From assembly GCF_014322795.1 (NCBI RefSeq), contig NZ_JAASTT010000016.1, positions 17,647 through 81,646 on the forward strand: DNA of 64,000 nucleotides. The letters are read 5' to 3'. Below are positions 42,935 through 51,894 of this stretch, one piece after another. This stretch comes from Paenilisteria portnoyi. GTDB taxonomy: Bacteria; Bacillota; Bacilli; Lactobacillales; Listeriaceae. The number at the start of each line of letters is the position of its first letter. Position 1 is the first letter of the stretch. Both the position numbers and the translations under genes were made by a program. The notes under the pieces are model-generated. The model was not told where the DNA came from. It did not search any database and saw nothing but the letters and a program-made list of their open reading frames with translations.

Positions 42935-43246
42935 ATGGACGTAACACCAATGGATAGTTTCGCCGCAGCGATTAAGCAATTATGCGCAGAAGCGGCGGCG
43001 AAAGGTTACGAGCAAGGAATAGAGGACGCACGAGAGAAATATAAGTTACCGCCAGTGTTAGAAAATGAAGATTTATCAAGAATATTCAAGTTAGATAAAT
43101 CAAGTGTCAGCGCAAAATTAATCAAATTACCAGGCTTTCCTAAATTAAAATATTATCGCGGTAAATACCCCACATCAGCCGTCCTGAATTGGATGGACGA
43201 AAATACGGAGTATGTGGATAAAATTAGAGAGGGAGGGAAACGATGA
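42935..43246 (+). CDS. Phage DNA-binding-like protein
   Basis: 103 residues from ATG 42935 behind GAGGGAGGGG. The C-terminal half LENEDLSRIFKLDKSSVSAK and LKYYRGKYPTSAVLNWMDEN reads as a small winged helix of the excisionase or HTH_17 kind. The N-terminus is an Ala-rich helix. Function unknown. It ends in an ATGA overlap with a decayed Rha-like gene. Confidence 0.6.
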   Translation: MDVTPMDSFAAAIKQLCAEAAAKGYEQGIEDAREKYKLPPVLENEDLSRIFKLDKSSVSAKLIKLPGFPKLKYYRGKYPTSAVLNWMDENTEYVDKIREGGKR

Positions 43247-43433
43247 ATCAATTAGTATCTTCTAAAAGTGCTTGTTTATTGATGGGTAGTCGTACATTGG
43301 CTGAGAAATTTGGCACAGAGTATAGGAAGTCTTACTAGAGATTGATAAGCAAATAATCACTATGAATGCTACTGAGGAATCCGAATAAGGGTGCGCAATT
43401 TTTCGTAGACTCATTGCTAATATACGAGCAAAC
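43243..43433 (+). pseudogene. Decayed Rha-like phage regulator
   Basis: The ATG overlaps the previous stop. NQLVSSKSACLLMGSRTLAE and KFGTEYRK resemble the N-terminus of Rha-family regulators (SRxxAExFG-K-H). A shift near 43,329 leads to VLLEIDKQIITMNATEESE, then a stop, and a further piece AQFFVDSLLIYEQTKIL. Rha members place FV-x-S at the matching spot. Two or more lesions mean no product. Family call is moderate. Confidence 0.5.
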
Positions 43434-43533
43434 TAAAATATTGTGAAAGATGATTGGTATAGCAAATAAAAAAACGAGGCTCGCACCCCGCTAGTTAATT
43501 CCACAAATTAATTATATCACAGGGCGTGAGAAA

Positions 43534-43686
43534 ATGACAAAGCAAGACGGTGTGTATCTTCTCATAAACGGCGAGGAAAAGTATTTCAAACCACCAGCAA
43601 ATGGATTTGGCCAAACAACAATTAGCTGGTCGGATGGTAAACCCGTAACAGTGGAGAGTAAAGAAACAATCAAATTGAATAAATAG
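43534..43686 (+). CDS. Small phage protein, possibly XtrA/YqaO-like
   Basis: 50 residues: VYLLINGEEKYFKPPANGFG followed by QTTISWSDGKPVTVESKETI. The length, beta character and position directly before the ArpU-type regulator resemble XtrA/YqaO of PBSX and skin. Weak GGGCGTGAG site. Function unknown. Confidence 0.55.
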   Translation: MTKQDGVYLLINGEEKYFKPPANGFGQTTISWSDGKPVTVESKETIKLNK

Positions 43687-43703
43687 TCTGGTCGAAAAAA
43701 TCG

Positions 43704-43747
43704 AAGGACGTTATGAACAGTTTATTACTGTCGTAGCGTCCTTTTTT
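43704..43747 (+). terminator. Terminator
   Basis: AAGGACG (43704-43710) with CGTCCTT, an inner ACAG/CTGT pair, then T6. Confidence 0.75.
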
Positions 43748-43774
43748 ATTTTAAAATTTGAGGAGGATGACGGA

Positions 43775-44353
43775 ATGCAAAAATTAATTAATGAGTATAG
43801 AGGAGCTTTAGCCGATACTGAGGCGTTTAAAGCTAATCTACAAACCATAATCGATAAAAAAGAAGCGTTGCTGCCACCACTTTTGCCGGGACAAAAAAGA
43901 AAACGTGAAGAGTTACCGGAACAAGTGACGATGTCTAGAGTTAATAGCATAGTTGATAGTTTGAAATACGCAATCGACTGGATGGAGTTAGGGCATGAAC
44001 CTAGTCCTCGTAGAGCGATACACAGACGTTCAGGCGTTCAAAGAGAAATTTGCTTGTCTGATGTTGAGGTGATTCGGAACTGGTTTATCCAAGAGCATGG
44101 GCTTGCTTATGAGTACGAGGATGAAGAAGTTAAAATATCAGAATGGGACAAAATTAGAATAGAAGATGCGATGAGTACCATGTCTGAACAAGAGAAAAAA
44201 GTTTTTTTATTAAAATTTGAAAAAAATTTATCCTACTCTCAAATTAGTGATGAAATGGAGATAAGCGTTCGCTCTGTAAGAGTCTACTTGAAAAGAGGAG
44301 AAGAAAAAATACAAGAACAGGTCGATGGAAGCCTTTTTTGCATGGCATTTTGA
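43775..44353 (+). CDS. ArpU-like sigma-70 region-4 phage regulator
   Basis: 192 residues. The C-terminal RIEDAMSTMSEQEKKVFLLK, LSYSQISDEMEISVRSVRVY and LKRGEEKIQEQ form a sigma region-4 helix-turn-helix. The N-terminus is a helical domain of the ArpU/Xpf type. In Gram-positive phages this protein switches on late genes. GGAGGATGACGGA precedes the ATG. Placed at the end of the early operon, as expected. Confidence 0.82.
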   Translation: MQKLINEYRGALADTEAFKANLQTIIDKKEALLPPLLPGQKRKREELPEQVTMSRVNSIVDSLKYAIDWMELGHEPSPRRAIHRRSGVQREICLSDVEVIRNWFIQEHGLAYEYEDEEVKISEWDKIRIEDAMSTMSEQEKKVFLLKFEKNLSYSQISDEMEISVRSVRVYLKRGEEKIQEQVDGSLFCMAF

Positions 44354-44399
44354 ACCTCTCACGACTAAAGTCGCGAGTATTCTCAGCTGTTAGATAAAA

Positions 44400-44453
44400 A
44401 AATAGAAAGTGTTCTTTTTACAATGGTACCCATAAAATGGACACTTTCTATTT
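44400..44453. terminator. Terminator between convergent genes
   Basis: A 13-bp perfect stem (44400-44412 with 44441-44453) serving ArpU (plus) and the 503-residue gene (minus). Confidence 0.85.
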
Positions 44454-44459
44454 CATGTC

Positions 44460-45971
44460 TTATCTATTCATTTTACTTAATTCCAGCTCTTCTCTTTCCA
44501 TATTCACATATTGTTCTTCGGTGAAATGATTAATATGTTTCTTTTCTAAATAATTTAAAATGTTATTTTTATTTTTTTTTAATAGCACGCCCTTCATACT
44601 ATTAAAAAAAGGTTTTAAGGAATATCTTCTGTAAGCATATCGATAAGTAACGACATCATCCTCATCTTTCGTTGATGATATATAGATTCTAAAATCAACA
44701 TAATTTTTTTCGAGACTAACTTTGTACAACAAGTATTTATCAACGCCAGTATACGAAGGCTTATTAGCAACATACATTATTTGAGAGAAAAAGTTTTCAT
44801 AATTAATAATGCTACTAGGCAATTGAGCTTCCGTTATTATTTGAAGTACATCAGTATTGCTTAAAACTTTTTTACTACCAGTAAATACTATAAAACCTAA
44901 CGAAGAAATAAACTTTTTACTGCTAAGAGTGAACGTAACTCTTGGTATTGACGTGAATTCAAAAGAAAAGGAACCAGAGTTTACATTAGTAATTTTAGGC
45001 AATTCATTCTCAAACTCAATCTCAGAAGCGGCAGGCGTATCATTTAGTTGCCAACTTGTATATAAGTCTAGGATATCTTCATTGTGATTATCTGCAAATG
45101 AGTTATATTTTCTGGAAAAAGTTTTTAGAAATGTATTTTCGTTAATCAAAGGTGCTGAATATAGAGTAATTAGACTGTCTTCGCTACTTTTAATCATTTT
45201 GATAATCTCATTTATTTTATCGGGTTGATTTGATCTAATCCATTTTACTTGTTCATGAGTTAAAACAAAATCATTTTTTTTTAACTCATTAATTCTATTT
45301 AAGACTTTCTTTTTTTCATCTTCTCCTAGGCGTATCAATTTTTTTAATTGTGCGACATAATCATTTTTAAGCCCACTATTTAATATTTTTTCAAATATAT
45401 TATTTGCTTGAAGACCTATATCCTGATAGGGATCAGTCTCCTTGCTGGATAACAGAATAGGTAATCGAATTATAAAATCCTCCCACTTATCTACAGTTGT
45501 TCTGACTCCAGGTATTATTTCTAAGAGGTCTTGCAATCTTCTGGCTCTTGAGGCCGTTTTTTGCATGCTTGTTTTGCTTTTTTGAGCCGCACCTGCGATG
45601 CTACCAAATTCTTTTATACACTCACTACCGACGTTTATTTTAATTTTATTCAGAGTATTTTCAATATAAAATATGAATCTATTTGGCGTGTTACACAACG
45701 AACAATTCTTCCAGTTCTCTTCATTGTCCCCCATGTCTTCCTCTGGTTGACCGTTAGGGCCTTTAGTTTGAATCCATTCATCAGAGCATTTAAGTAATAT
45801 ATCTTGTATGGTTTCTGAATATACATCTTTTTTTTCAATCGGAATATCACTAAAATCTAAAGACTTATCAATTTCTAGAAGGTCATATAGCCAAACAAAG
45901 TTAATGTTTTTAAGATATTCACTATTTAATAATTTATTGACTTCTTTTTTTGATAATGAGTACTTCTCCAT
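44460..45971 (-). CDS. Inverted prophage cargo gene, 503 residues, unknown
   Basis: It runs against the lytic genes between ArpU and the packaging module and is markedly A/T-rich. Around residue 90 it has NCSLCNTPNRFIFYIEN and INVGSECIKEFG: a CxxC plus a later Cys, a metal-knuckle motif (C-x-L-C...I-x-V-G-x-x-C-I-x-x-F) found in some phage nucleic-acid proteins (from memory). The middle is helical (TSMQKTASRARRLQDLLEII) and the C-terminal 200 residues are beta-rich. AAGGAGGATGC precedes the ATG, and its own unit ends in a terminator. The layout suggests a lysogen-expressed gene, perhaps defence or exclusion; that is inference. Confidence 0.75.
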   Translation of the reverse strand: MEKYSLSKKEVNKLLNSEYLKNINFVWLYDLLEIDKSLDFSDIPIEKKDVYSETIQDILLKCSDEWIQTKGPNGQPEEDMGDNEENWKNCSLCNTPNRFIFYIENTLNKIKINVGSECIKEFGSIAGAAQKSKTSMQKTASRARRLQDLLEIIPGVRTTVDKWEDFIIRLPILLSSKETDPYQDIGLQANNIFEKILNSGLKNDYVAQLKKLIRLGEDEKKKVLNRINELKKNDFVLTHEQVKWIRSNQPDKINEIIKMIKSSEDSLITLYSAPLINENTFLKTFSRKYNSFADNHNEDILDLYTSWQLNDTPAASEIEFENELPKITNVNSGSFSFEFTSIPRVTFTLSSKKFISSLGFIVFTGSKKVLSNTDVLQIITEAQLPSSIINYENFFSQIMYVANKPSYTGVDKYLLYKVSLEKNYVDFRIYISSTKDEDDVVTYRYAYRRYSLKPFFNSMKGVLLKKNKNNILNYLEKKHINHFTEEQYVNMEREELELSKMNR

Positions 45972-46092
45972 TAATGCATCCTCCTTCGTGTATTAATACT
46001 ATTTTAACATTTTTTGTTGAAGTTTGGAAATTAAGTTTCTGCTAATATTGTATATTTTTGTCGCACACCTGCCACCTATATATGAGAAGTAA

Positions 46093-46160
46093 AAAACGTC
46101 AATACCTCCATCACTTTTTAGCCAGGCACGTTCTGATGTGGAGGCTCTTATTGACGTTTT
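46093..46160. repeat. Large inverted repeat (68-nt hairpin)
   Basis: AAAACGTCAATA (46093-46104) is the exact complement of 46149-46160, and CCTCCA-TCA inside pairs with TGA-TG-TGGAGG. T runs lie at both ends. A bidirectional terminator or a small mobile repeat is possible. The stretch 45,990-46,260 holds no gene I can support. Confidence 0.7.
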
Positions 46161-46266
46161 AAAGAAAAAATTCATATGAAATTTATTTCTTTCCAAGTAA
46201 ATGCACATCAGAATCTCAGATACTGAGCCTAAAATGGTTGGTATAATAAGTAAATGAGGTGATGAT

Positions 46267-46488
46267 ATGAATTATATAGGTACTCACATCACGGGGAAAA
46301 CAGCTATCATACGAAAAATAAATGATCTATTTGTTTACAGCACGGAAAATAATAGTGGTGCTTCTAAGAGTTTAGAAATCGCCCAAAAATTGGCGCATCT
46401 AGATTTATTTAGATCAGAGGAAATTTCTAAAAGAGCCACAGCTGGAATTGAACTTCAAGATTGGTTCTGGCAAAGCACGCAAGAATAA
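46267..46488 (+). CDS. Small phage protein
   Basis: 73 residues, ATG behind GAGGTGATGAT, with TTGGTATAATAAG (an extended -10) 30 bp above. YIGTHITGKTAIIRKINDLF, then helical KSLEIAQKLAHLDLF. Unrecognised. A strong terminator follows. Confidence 0.6.
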   Translation: MNYIGTHITGKTAIIRKINDLFVYSTENNSGASKSLEIAQKLAHLDLFRSEEISKRATAGIELQDWFWQSTQE

Positions 46489-46493
46489 AAAAT

Positions 46494-46537
46494 ACACTAA
46501 AAAAACCGTCTTTTATTAGGCGGTTTTTTTAGTGTAG
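46494..46537 (+). terminator. Strong terminator
   Basis: 15-bp perfect stem 46494-46508 with 46521-46535, with T7 inside the 3' arm. Confidence 0.88.
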
Positions 46538-46553
46538 GTAAGGAGTGAGAGAT

Positions 46554-46853
46554 ATGTCAGAACCACTACTAACTATTGTGTTACAAGACGAGAATACGGT
46601 GCCAGAAATCACATATAAAGGAGAAAAGATTAGTTTGTTGCAGTACGTACAATTTGGCTGGGTGACAAAGACAGATGAACGATGCGCTGCTTCTCCTAGT
46701 ATTGTGATTCAACATGTTGATTCAAAGGAGGTTGAAAATGGCAAATGGGATGTCTTACGAATCGAACGTGGGGACCTTGAAGTGATAGATGATTTTATGC
46801 ATGTGAACCTTGGTGAAGATATAGATGAAGCTAAGAACGCGGACGATTTATAA
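46554..46853 (+). CDS. Small phage protein
   Basis: 99 residues from ATG 46554, which follows AAGGAGTGAGAGAT. Beta strands PLLTIVLQDENTVPEITYKG and KISLLQYVQFGWVT, then an acidic tail. Unrecognised; start of the late operon. Confidence 0.6.
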   Translation: MSEPLLTIVLQDENTVPEITYKGEKISLLQYVQFGWVTKTDERCAASPSIVIQHVDSKEVENGKWDVLRIERGDLEVIDDFMHVNLGEDIDEAKNADDL

Positions 46854-46871
46854 ATAGGAGGAGTGAATACC

Positions 46872-47072
46872 ATGAAATATATTATCATGCTTGGTAATGA
46901 AGAATTCTTAACGGCGTTTGACCCAGATGCAACAGGTGTACAAGTATTGTCTGACACGAATCAGGAGGCAGCACAACCCTTCACCAGCCAAGATAGCGCC
47001 GTGGAAATGTTAGAAGAAGTACGCGCCTTTTATCATGGAGATCCAGGTGTGCGTATTGTGTTGGATGTGTGA
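46872..47072 (+). CDS. Small phage protein
   Basis: 66 residues from ATG 46872 after TAGGAGGAGTG. MKYIIMLGNEEFLTAFD and a helix DSAVEMLEEVRAFYHG. Its stop overlaps the HNH start (TGATG). Unrecognised. Confidence 0.6.
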   Translation: MKYIIMLGNEEFLTAFDPDATGVQVLSDTNQEAAQPFTSQDSAVEMLEEVRAFYHGDPGVRIVLDV

Positions 47073-47452
47073 TGGCAAAGCCAAAGAAGTTATGTAGACA
47101 TCCGTCTTGTCGAACGCTGATTGAATATGACAAAGCTTATTGCGAGCAACATCAAGGAATATACAATCGTGGCTATAATAGAGCGAGAAGGCAGTCCGAC
47201 GCAAGGTACGTCAGCTTTTACAACTCGAAAGCATGGCGAGAACTTCGAGAAGTTGCTTTAGACCGTGATTATCATTTGTGTGTGCGATGTCTAGCTAACC
47301 ATGATGTGACGCATGCGCAATTAGTCGATCATATTATCCCAACAAAAGATAATTGGGAATTACGATTGGACTTAAATAACTTGCAATCACTGTGCGAAAG
47401 TTGTCACCAGCTGAAAACGAAAAAGGAAAATGCAAGCAGGTACCCCCACTAA
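47072..47452 (+). CDS. HNH endonuclease
   Basis: 126 residues. Zinc-type pairs CRHPSC...YCEQH at the front, LCVRCL and SLCESCH at the back, with the catalytic core LVDHIIPTKDNWELRLDLNNLQ (D-H...N...H). Such HNH proteins beside the terminase of HK97-like cos phages cut during DNA packaging. Confidence 0.9.
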   Translation: MAKPKKLCRHPSCRTLIEYDKAYCEQHQGIYNRGYNRARRQSDARYVSFYNSKAWRELREVALDRDYHLCVRCLANHDVTHAQLVDHIIPTKDNWELRLDLNNLQSLCESCHQLKTKKENASRYPH

Positions 47453-47552
47453 AAATATCGGGGCTATGTTTTTCGAAAACAAAAGAACGGTGCCCCCCTT
47501 TCCGTGACCGAAATTCCTTTTCTGAAACTTTAAAATGGAGGTGAACACACCA
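47453..47552. other. Possible cos region
   Basis: A 100-bp gap between HNH and TerS with G/C runs (GGTACCCCCA just before, GGTGCCCCCCTTTCCG near 47,491-47,506) in an otherwise A/T-rich area. This is where HNH-type cos phages usually have the packaging site. Inferred from position. Confidence 0.4.
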
Positions 47553-48050
47553 ATGAGCAATAAAAAAATGAAGCTAGTGGATACGGCAAAAGGACATTTA
47601 ACGACGATTGAAAAAAGTAAGCGAAAACGCGCAGAAAATATGGCTTCTGATGGATTCGCCAACCTTCAAAAATCAGCGCCTAATCATTTAGGTTCCAAAG
47701 CGAGATATGAATATGAGCGAATCAGTAAAGAGCTTCAAAAGCTCCCTGTTCGATCGCTTGATAAGGCTACCGTAGAATTATATTGTGTGTGGTACGGGAT
47801 TTACCGTGAGGCCTACGAAGAAGTAAAAGAAAACGGAATCTATACGGTTATGTCTGAAATAACAGAGGAGGGCATCGTTCATTACAAGGATCGTACGCGA
47901 AAAAATCCAGCTATTACAGTCATGAACGATGCCACTTCTAATATTCGATCTTTAGCGAGCAGTTTAGGGCTAACCGTAGATAGTCGCTTGAAGTTGATGA
48001 TCCCAAAAGTAGAAGAGAGAGAAAAATCATTGAAAGATATATTTGGGTGA
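47553..48050 (+). CDS. Terminase small subunit, P27 family
   Basis: 165 residues, ATG 47553 after GGAGGTGAACACACC. SKARYEYERISKELQKLPVR, DKATVELYCVWYGIYREAYE, and near the end TVMNDATSNIRSLASSLGL with SRLKL are typical P27 sequences. It recognises phage DNA for packaging. Confidence 0.87.
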   Translation: MSNKKMKLVDTAKGHLTTIEKSKRKRAENMASDGFANLQKSAPNHLGSKARYEYERISKELQKLPVRSLDKATVELYCVWYGIYREAYEEVKENGIYTVMSEITEEGIVHYKDRTRKNPAITVMNDATSNIRSLASSLGLTVDSRLKLMIPKVEEREKSLKDIFG

Positions 48051-49780
48051 TGGATATGGGCGGAAAAGATATAGCGTATGTGTATGCAAAAAAAGTATTG
48101 TCCGGTGACATTGTAGCAAGTAAGAAAGTAAAAGCGGCATGCAAACGACATTTGAATGATTTAGAACAAGCCGAAAAAGGTGAATTGGACTATGTGTATA
48201 TGCCGGAATATGCCGATAAGGTTATTCGGTTTATTGAAACATTACCCGATGTCAAAACAGGAGAGACGTTCCCGTTAGTCGATTTCCAAAAATTTATCGT
48301 GTCCATGCTATACGGCTGGCGTGAACAACATAATACAAAGGCGAGGCGCTTTAAAAAAGCGTTTATTTCTATGGCCCGTAAGAATGGGAAATCTATATTA
48401 GTGGCGGGCATTGCTTTGTATGAATTTCTATTCGGCAGCGAACCGGCTTATTCTCGCCAAATTTATTGTACGGCGAACGATAAAAATCAATCGAAAATCG
48501 TGTTTGATATGATTCGCAAGCAACTCGAAAAACTACGTTCGAAATACTTTGAAATTGAAAAAATGACAAAGCGCGTGCGTGAGGAATTGCAAAATAGAGA
48601 AGATGAAAGTTACATCCGTCCCTTATCTCGTGATACAGGAGCGATTGATGGCTTTGAAGCTTATGTGGGTATATTAGATGAGTTTGCGGCTTCCAAGACG
48701 GATGAAATGCTGGAACTATTAGAATCTTCGCAAGGGCAACTAGACAATCCACTAATACTCATCATTTCAACAGCTGGCTTTAATTTAAATGGCCCGATGT
48801 ATAAAACGGAGTACCCGTATGCAAGTAAGATATTGCTGGAAGATTATCATTTGGATGATGAATATTTTGCTTATATCGCTGAACAGGATACGGCAAGAGA
48901 AATCAAAAATCCAGACATGTGGGTGAAATCGAATCCACTCTTGGCAATCCCAGAACAACGAGATAAAGTCATGAAATATTTGAATAAGCGTCTGAAGGCG
49001 GGATTTGAAAAAGGAACGATTAACAAAGTATATGTTAAAAACTTTAATATCTGGCGCCAATCCGAAGAAGAAAGCTACATGACGGCAGAAAATTGGGAGA
49101 AGGCAAAGATAGAAAAAACGGATATACATGGAAGGCGTGCGTGGATTGGTGTAGACGTAGGGAGAACATCCGATTTATACGCTATTTCGTGGCTCACCAT
49201 GAACGAGGAGATGAAAAGATGGGAAGTAGACAGCTTTTCATTCGTGGCAACTAAGTATGGTCTAGACACTAAAATCAAGCGAGATAGCATGGATTATCAA
49301 TTACTTGAGGAAAAAGGGGAATGCCAAATTACAAAATTAGAATCAGGTGTGATCGACAATGAAGCGGTATTTGAGTGGTTAGAGGATTTTATTCTCTCCA
49401 ATGATTTACTTGTGGAGGGCATTTGTTACGATCCCTATCAATTTGGTGATATGTTGACCCGTATTGAAAAAACATATCCAGAATGGCCCTTAATTGAAGT
49501 GAGGCAGGGGACACGGACATTATCGATGCCAACAAAACAATTCAAAGATGATGTGCTCAATGGAAAAGTGATGCATATGGGGAATCAGTTGCTAAGCGCT
49601 GCTGTCCATAATGCTATTTTAGAATCGAATAATAACGGTGTTCGCATTGACAAATCGAAAAACAGCAACAAAATTGATCCATTAGATGCTCTTTTAGACG
49701 CGTATGCTATTTGTTTTTTAGAAGAATTCACAGAACCACTCGACGATGATTATATTATGAATGGCAATTTTAGCTTTTAG
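48050..49780 (+). CDS. Terminase large subunit
   Basis: 576 residues. ATPase: Walker A in KAFISMARKNGKSILVAG, Walker B in YVGILDEFAAS, and the coupling motif LILIISTAGFN. Nuclease: AWIGVDVGRTSDLYAISWL with the first Asp, then GICYDPYQFGDML and ending SNKIDPLDALLDAYA. HK97/phage-terminase-1 family. The ATG overlaps the TerS stop; ATG 48056 is possible. Confidence 0.94.
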   Translation: MDMGGKDIAYVYAKKVLSGDIVASKKVKAACKRHLNDLEQAEKGELDYVYMPEYADKVIRFIETLPDVKTGETFPLVDFQKFIVSMLYGWREQHNTKARRFKKAFISMARKNGKSILVAGIALYEFLFGSEPAYSRQIYCTANDKNQSKIVFDMIRKQLEKLRSKYFEIEKMTKRVREELQNREDESYIRPLSRDTGAIDGFEAYVGILDEFAASKTDEMLELLESSQGQLDNPLILIISTAGFNLNGPMYKTEYPYASKILLEDYHLDDEYFAYIAEQDTAREIKNPDMWVKSNPLLAIPEQRDKVMKYLNKRLKAGFEKGTINKVYVKNFNIWRQSEEESYMTAENWEKAKIEKTDIHGRRAWIGVDVGRTSDLYAISWLTMNEEMKRWEVDSFSFVATKYGLDTKIKRDSMDYQLLEEKGECQITKLESGVIDNEAVFEWLEDFILSNDLLVEGICYDPYQFGDMLTRIEKTYPEWPLIEVRQGTRTLSMPTKQFKDDVLNGKVMHMGNQLLSAAVHNAILESNNNGVRIDKSKNSNKIDPLDALLDAYAICFLEEFTEPLDDDYIMNGNFSF

Positions 49781-49794
49781 GAGGTGACGAGTGC

Positions 49795-49965
49795 TTGAAA
49801 AAATATATCGTAACGCAAATCCACACGCTGTTGCTGCTAGCAGGCGTATTTTTTATGACTTTATCGGCTTTCCTGGTTCACATCGAGCTAGGTTTTTTGG
49901 TATTGGGATTATTTTTAGTGCTGTTAGCGCTGTACATCAACTATGAAAGTAAGGAAGGGGGCTAG
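49795..49965 (+). CDS. DUF1056 family small membrane protein
   Basis: 56 residues from a TTG after GGAGGTGACGAG. Two membrane segments: TLLLLAGVFFMTLSAFLVHI and GFLVLGLFLVLLALYI. DUF1056 proteins sit at exactly this place between terminase and portal genes in Firmicute phages. Role unknown. Confidence 0.7.
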   Translation: MKKYIVTQIHTLLLLAGVFFMTLSAFLVHIELGFLVLGLFLVLLALYINYESKEGG

Positions 49966-49969
49966 ATAA

Positions 49970-51160
49970 ATGGCATTTTTTAAAGCATTAGGAGACGCAA
50001 GTAACTTGGACATACTCGTTGGACAAATGGACAATGTTCGGTATATGGGGCTAAGTGCGCTGAAAAATAGCGATGTATTAGCTGGGATTAGCATACTAGC
50101 AGGAGATATTGCGAGTTCCCCTGTGCGACTGCTTCAAAAAAACGGATCGGGAGAGTATGACGAAGAGTTAGATTATTTATTAAATATCAAGCCGAATAAT
50201 GTGATGAATGCGTATGATTTCAAATTTTCCTTAATCGTCAATGCGATTACGTGTGGCAATGGGTATGCAGTCATTCGGCGATTTAGAGAAAAACCCATAC
50301 AACTCGATTTTATAAAGCCTTCGAATGTGGTTATTGAGCAAGATACTAAGACACATGATGTCTATTATCGCATTTCTTTCTATCAAAATCGGGAGGAAAT
50401 ACTCCCTGCCAGTGATGTATTGCATCTTAAATTTTTCACGACAGATGGGATACAGGGGCGTTCGTGCTTACTATCACTCGAAGATGAAATTGCCATGCAA
50501 GAAAATGGGATACAGACCTTGCGGAATTTCTTTCGCAAAGGGCTAGCGGGCGGTATTTTACGTATGAAGAGTGGGCGCTTGAGTACAGAGGCGAAACGAA
50601 AAGTGCGGGAGGAGTTCGATAAAGCGCAGTACAGCACAGAGGGCGCTTCTACCACCTTGATATTAGATCAAACCATGGACTTTGAGCCTTTGCAGATAGA
50701 TACCAATGTGCTACAACTGATCAATTCTAATAATTTTTCTACTGCGCAAATAGCCAAAGCGCTAATGATACCGGGTTATAAACTAGGTGTTAATAGTCCA
50801 AATCAATCGGTTTCTCAATTAAATGCGGACTATGTGACTAATAGCTTAAATTACTATTTTAGCTTTATGAGTAGCGAATTCAATGTGAAGTTAATGGATT
50901 ATAGAGCAGCATTGACGTCGGAGTTTGTATTTAACACGGATCGGATACTACAAAGCGACCGAGAGGCTTTCACGAAGAATGTGATAGATCAAAAAAATGC
51001 GGGGATCATCACGACAAATAAGGCGCGTTCTCTATTGGGGTATGCGCGTTTTGATTCCGAAGAGGCAGATAAATTACTGACATCGCTCAATTATACAACA
51101 CTCGATCAACTCGCAGCGTATCAACTCTCGAAAGGGGGTGATAAAAATGAGCAAACCTAA
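49970..51160 (+). CDS. Portal protein, HK97 family
   Basis: 396 residues. DVLAGISILAGDIASSPVRL, NAITCGNGYAVIRR, VLHLKFFTTDGIQGRSCL and NVLQLINSNNFSTAQIAKAL are portal signatures. Dodecameric ring at the capsid vertex for DNA entry and exit. GGAAGGGGGCTAG precedes the ATG. Confidence 0.94.
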   Translation: MAFFKALGDASNLDILVGQMDNVRYMGLSALKNSDVLAGISILAGDIASSPVRLLQKNGSGEYDEELDYLLNIKPNNVMNAYDFKFSLIVNAITCGNGYAVIRRFREKPIQLDFIKPSNVVIEQDTKTHDVYYRISFYQNREEILPASDVLHLKFFTTDGIQGRSCLLSLEDEIAMQENGIQTLRNFFRKGLAGGILRMKSGRLSTEAKRKVREEFDKAQYSTEGASTTLILDQTMDFEPLQIDTNVLQLINSNNFSTAQIAKALMIPGYKLGVNSPNQSVSQLNADYVTNSLNYYFSFMSSEFNVKLMDYRAALTSEFVFNTDRILQSDREAFTKNVIDQKNAGIITTNKARSLLGYARFDSEEADKLLTSLNYTTLDQLAAYQLSKGGDKNEQT

Positions 51161-51869
51161 TTTTTATACGATGAAAGCGCAAGGGGAAATGGCGACTATT
51201 GATGTGTATGGTCCAGTTGTACCTTCTGGGTACGAGATGTTTGGGCAATCAGCGACTAGTTTTAAAGCGGATTTGAAAGCGCTTGGCGATGTACAGGCAA
51301 TCGAATTACATGTGAATAGTCCAGGCGGCGCCGTTTTTGAAGGGGTCGCTATTTATAATGTGTTGAAAAATCATCAAGCGAAAGTTACCACGTACATCGA
51401 TGGCTTAGCGGCTTCGATTGCCAGCGTTATTGCACTTGCTGGGGACACCATTATCATGCCTAAAAATGCACTGATGATGATCCATAATCCGAAGATGAGC
51501 TATTACGGAACTGCCAACGAATTTCGAACAAAAGCAGAAGAATTGGACAAAACAGCGAAGGCAATGCGCTCCATTTATTTAGAACGTGGTGGGGACCATC
51601 TGACAGAAGCAGAACTTATTGCCAAATTAGACGCAGAGACCTGGTTGGATGCCGAAGAAGCACAAGCAATGGGCTATTGTGATGTTATTTCAGAAGAGAA
51701 TCGCATGGTTGCCATGTTACCGCCTGAATGGGCAGATAAGTATCAGCACCCACCCACGGCTATTATTCCGTCTGCCAATAAAGAGCAGGAAGATATGATT
51801 CACGCATTAGGACAAATGAAACTAGTAGCGGAACTCGATGCTTTAGCACGATGTAGTAGCGGAGCTTGA
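51147..51869 (+). CDS. ClpP-like prohead protease
   Basis: 240 residues. ELHVNSPGGAVFEGVAIYN, GLAASIASVIALAGD with the catalytic Ser, and ALMMIHNPKM with the His; an Asp lies in the C-terminal WLDAEEAQAMGYCD. It matures the prohead. ATG 51147 follows GAAAGGGGGTGAT; the start overlaps the portal gene. Confidence 0.93.
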   Translation: MSKPNFYTMKAQGEMATIDVYGPVVPSGYEMFGQSATSFKADLKALGDVQAIELHVNSPGGAVFEGVAIYNVLKNHQAKVTTYIDGLAASIASVIALAGDTIIMPKNALMMIHNPKMSYYGTANEFRTKAEELDKTAKAMRSIYLERGGDHLTEAELIAKLDAETWLDAEEAQAMGYCDVISEENRMVAMLPPEWADKYQHPPTAIIPSANKEQEDMIHALGQMKLVAELDALARCSSGA

Positions 51870-51894
51870 GACCGTACAATGAGGAGGAAAAAAG

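Noticed and set aside
43534..43686. Sense/antisense pair with the minus-strand 79-codon frame at 43,711-43,950
   Set aside because: The minus frame is a shadow of the ArpU gene; no site or domain supports it.
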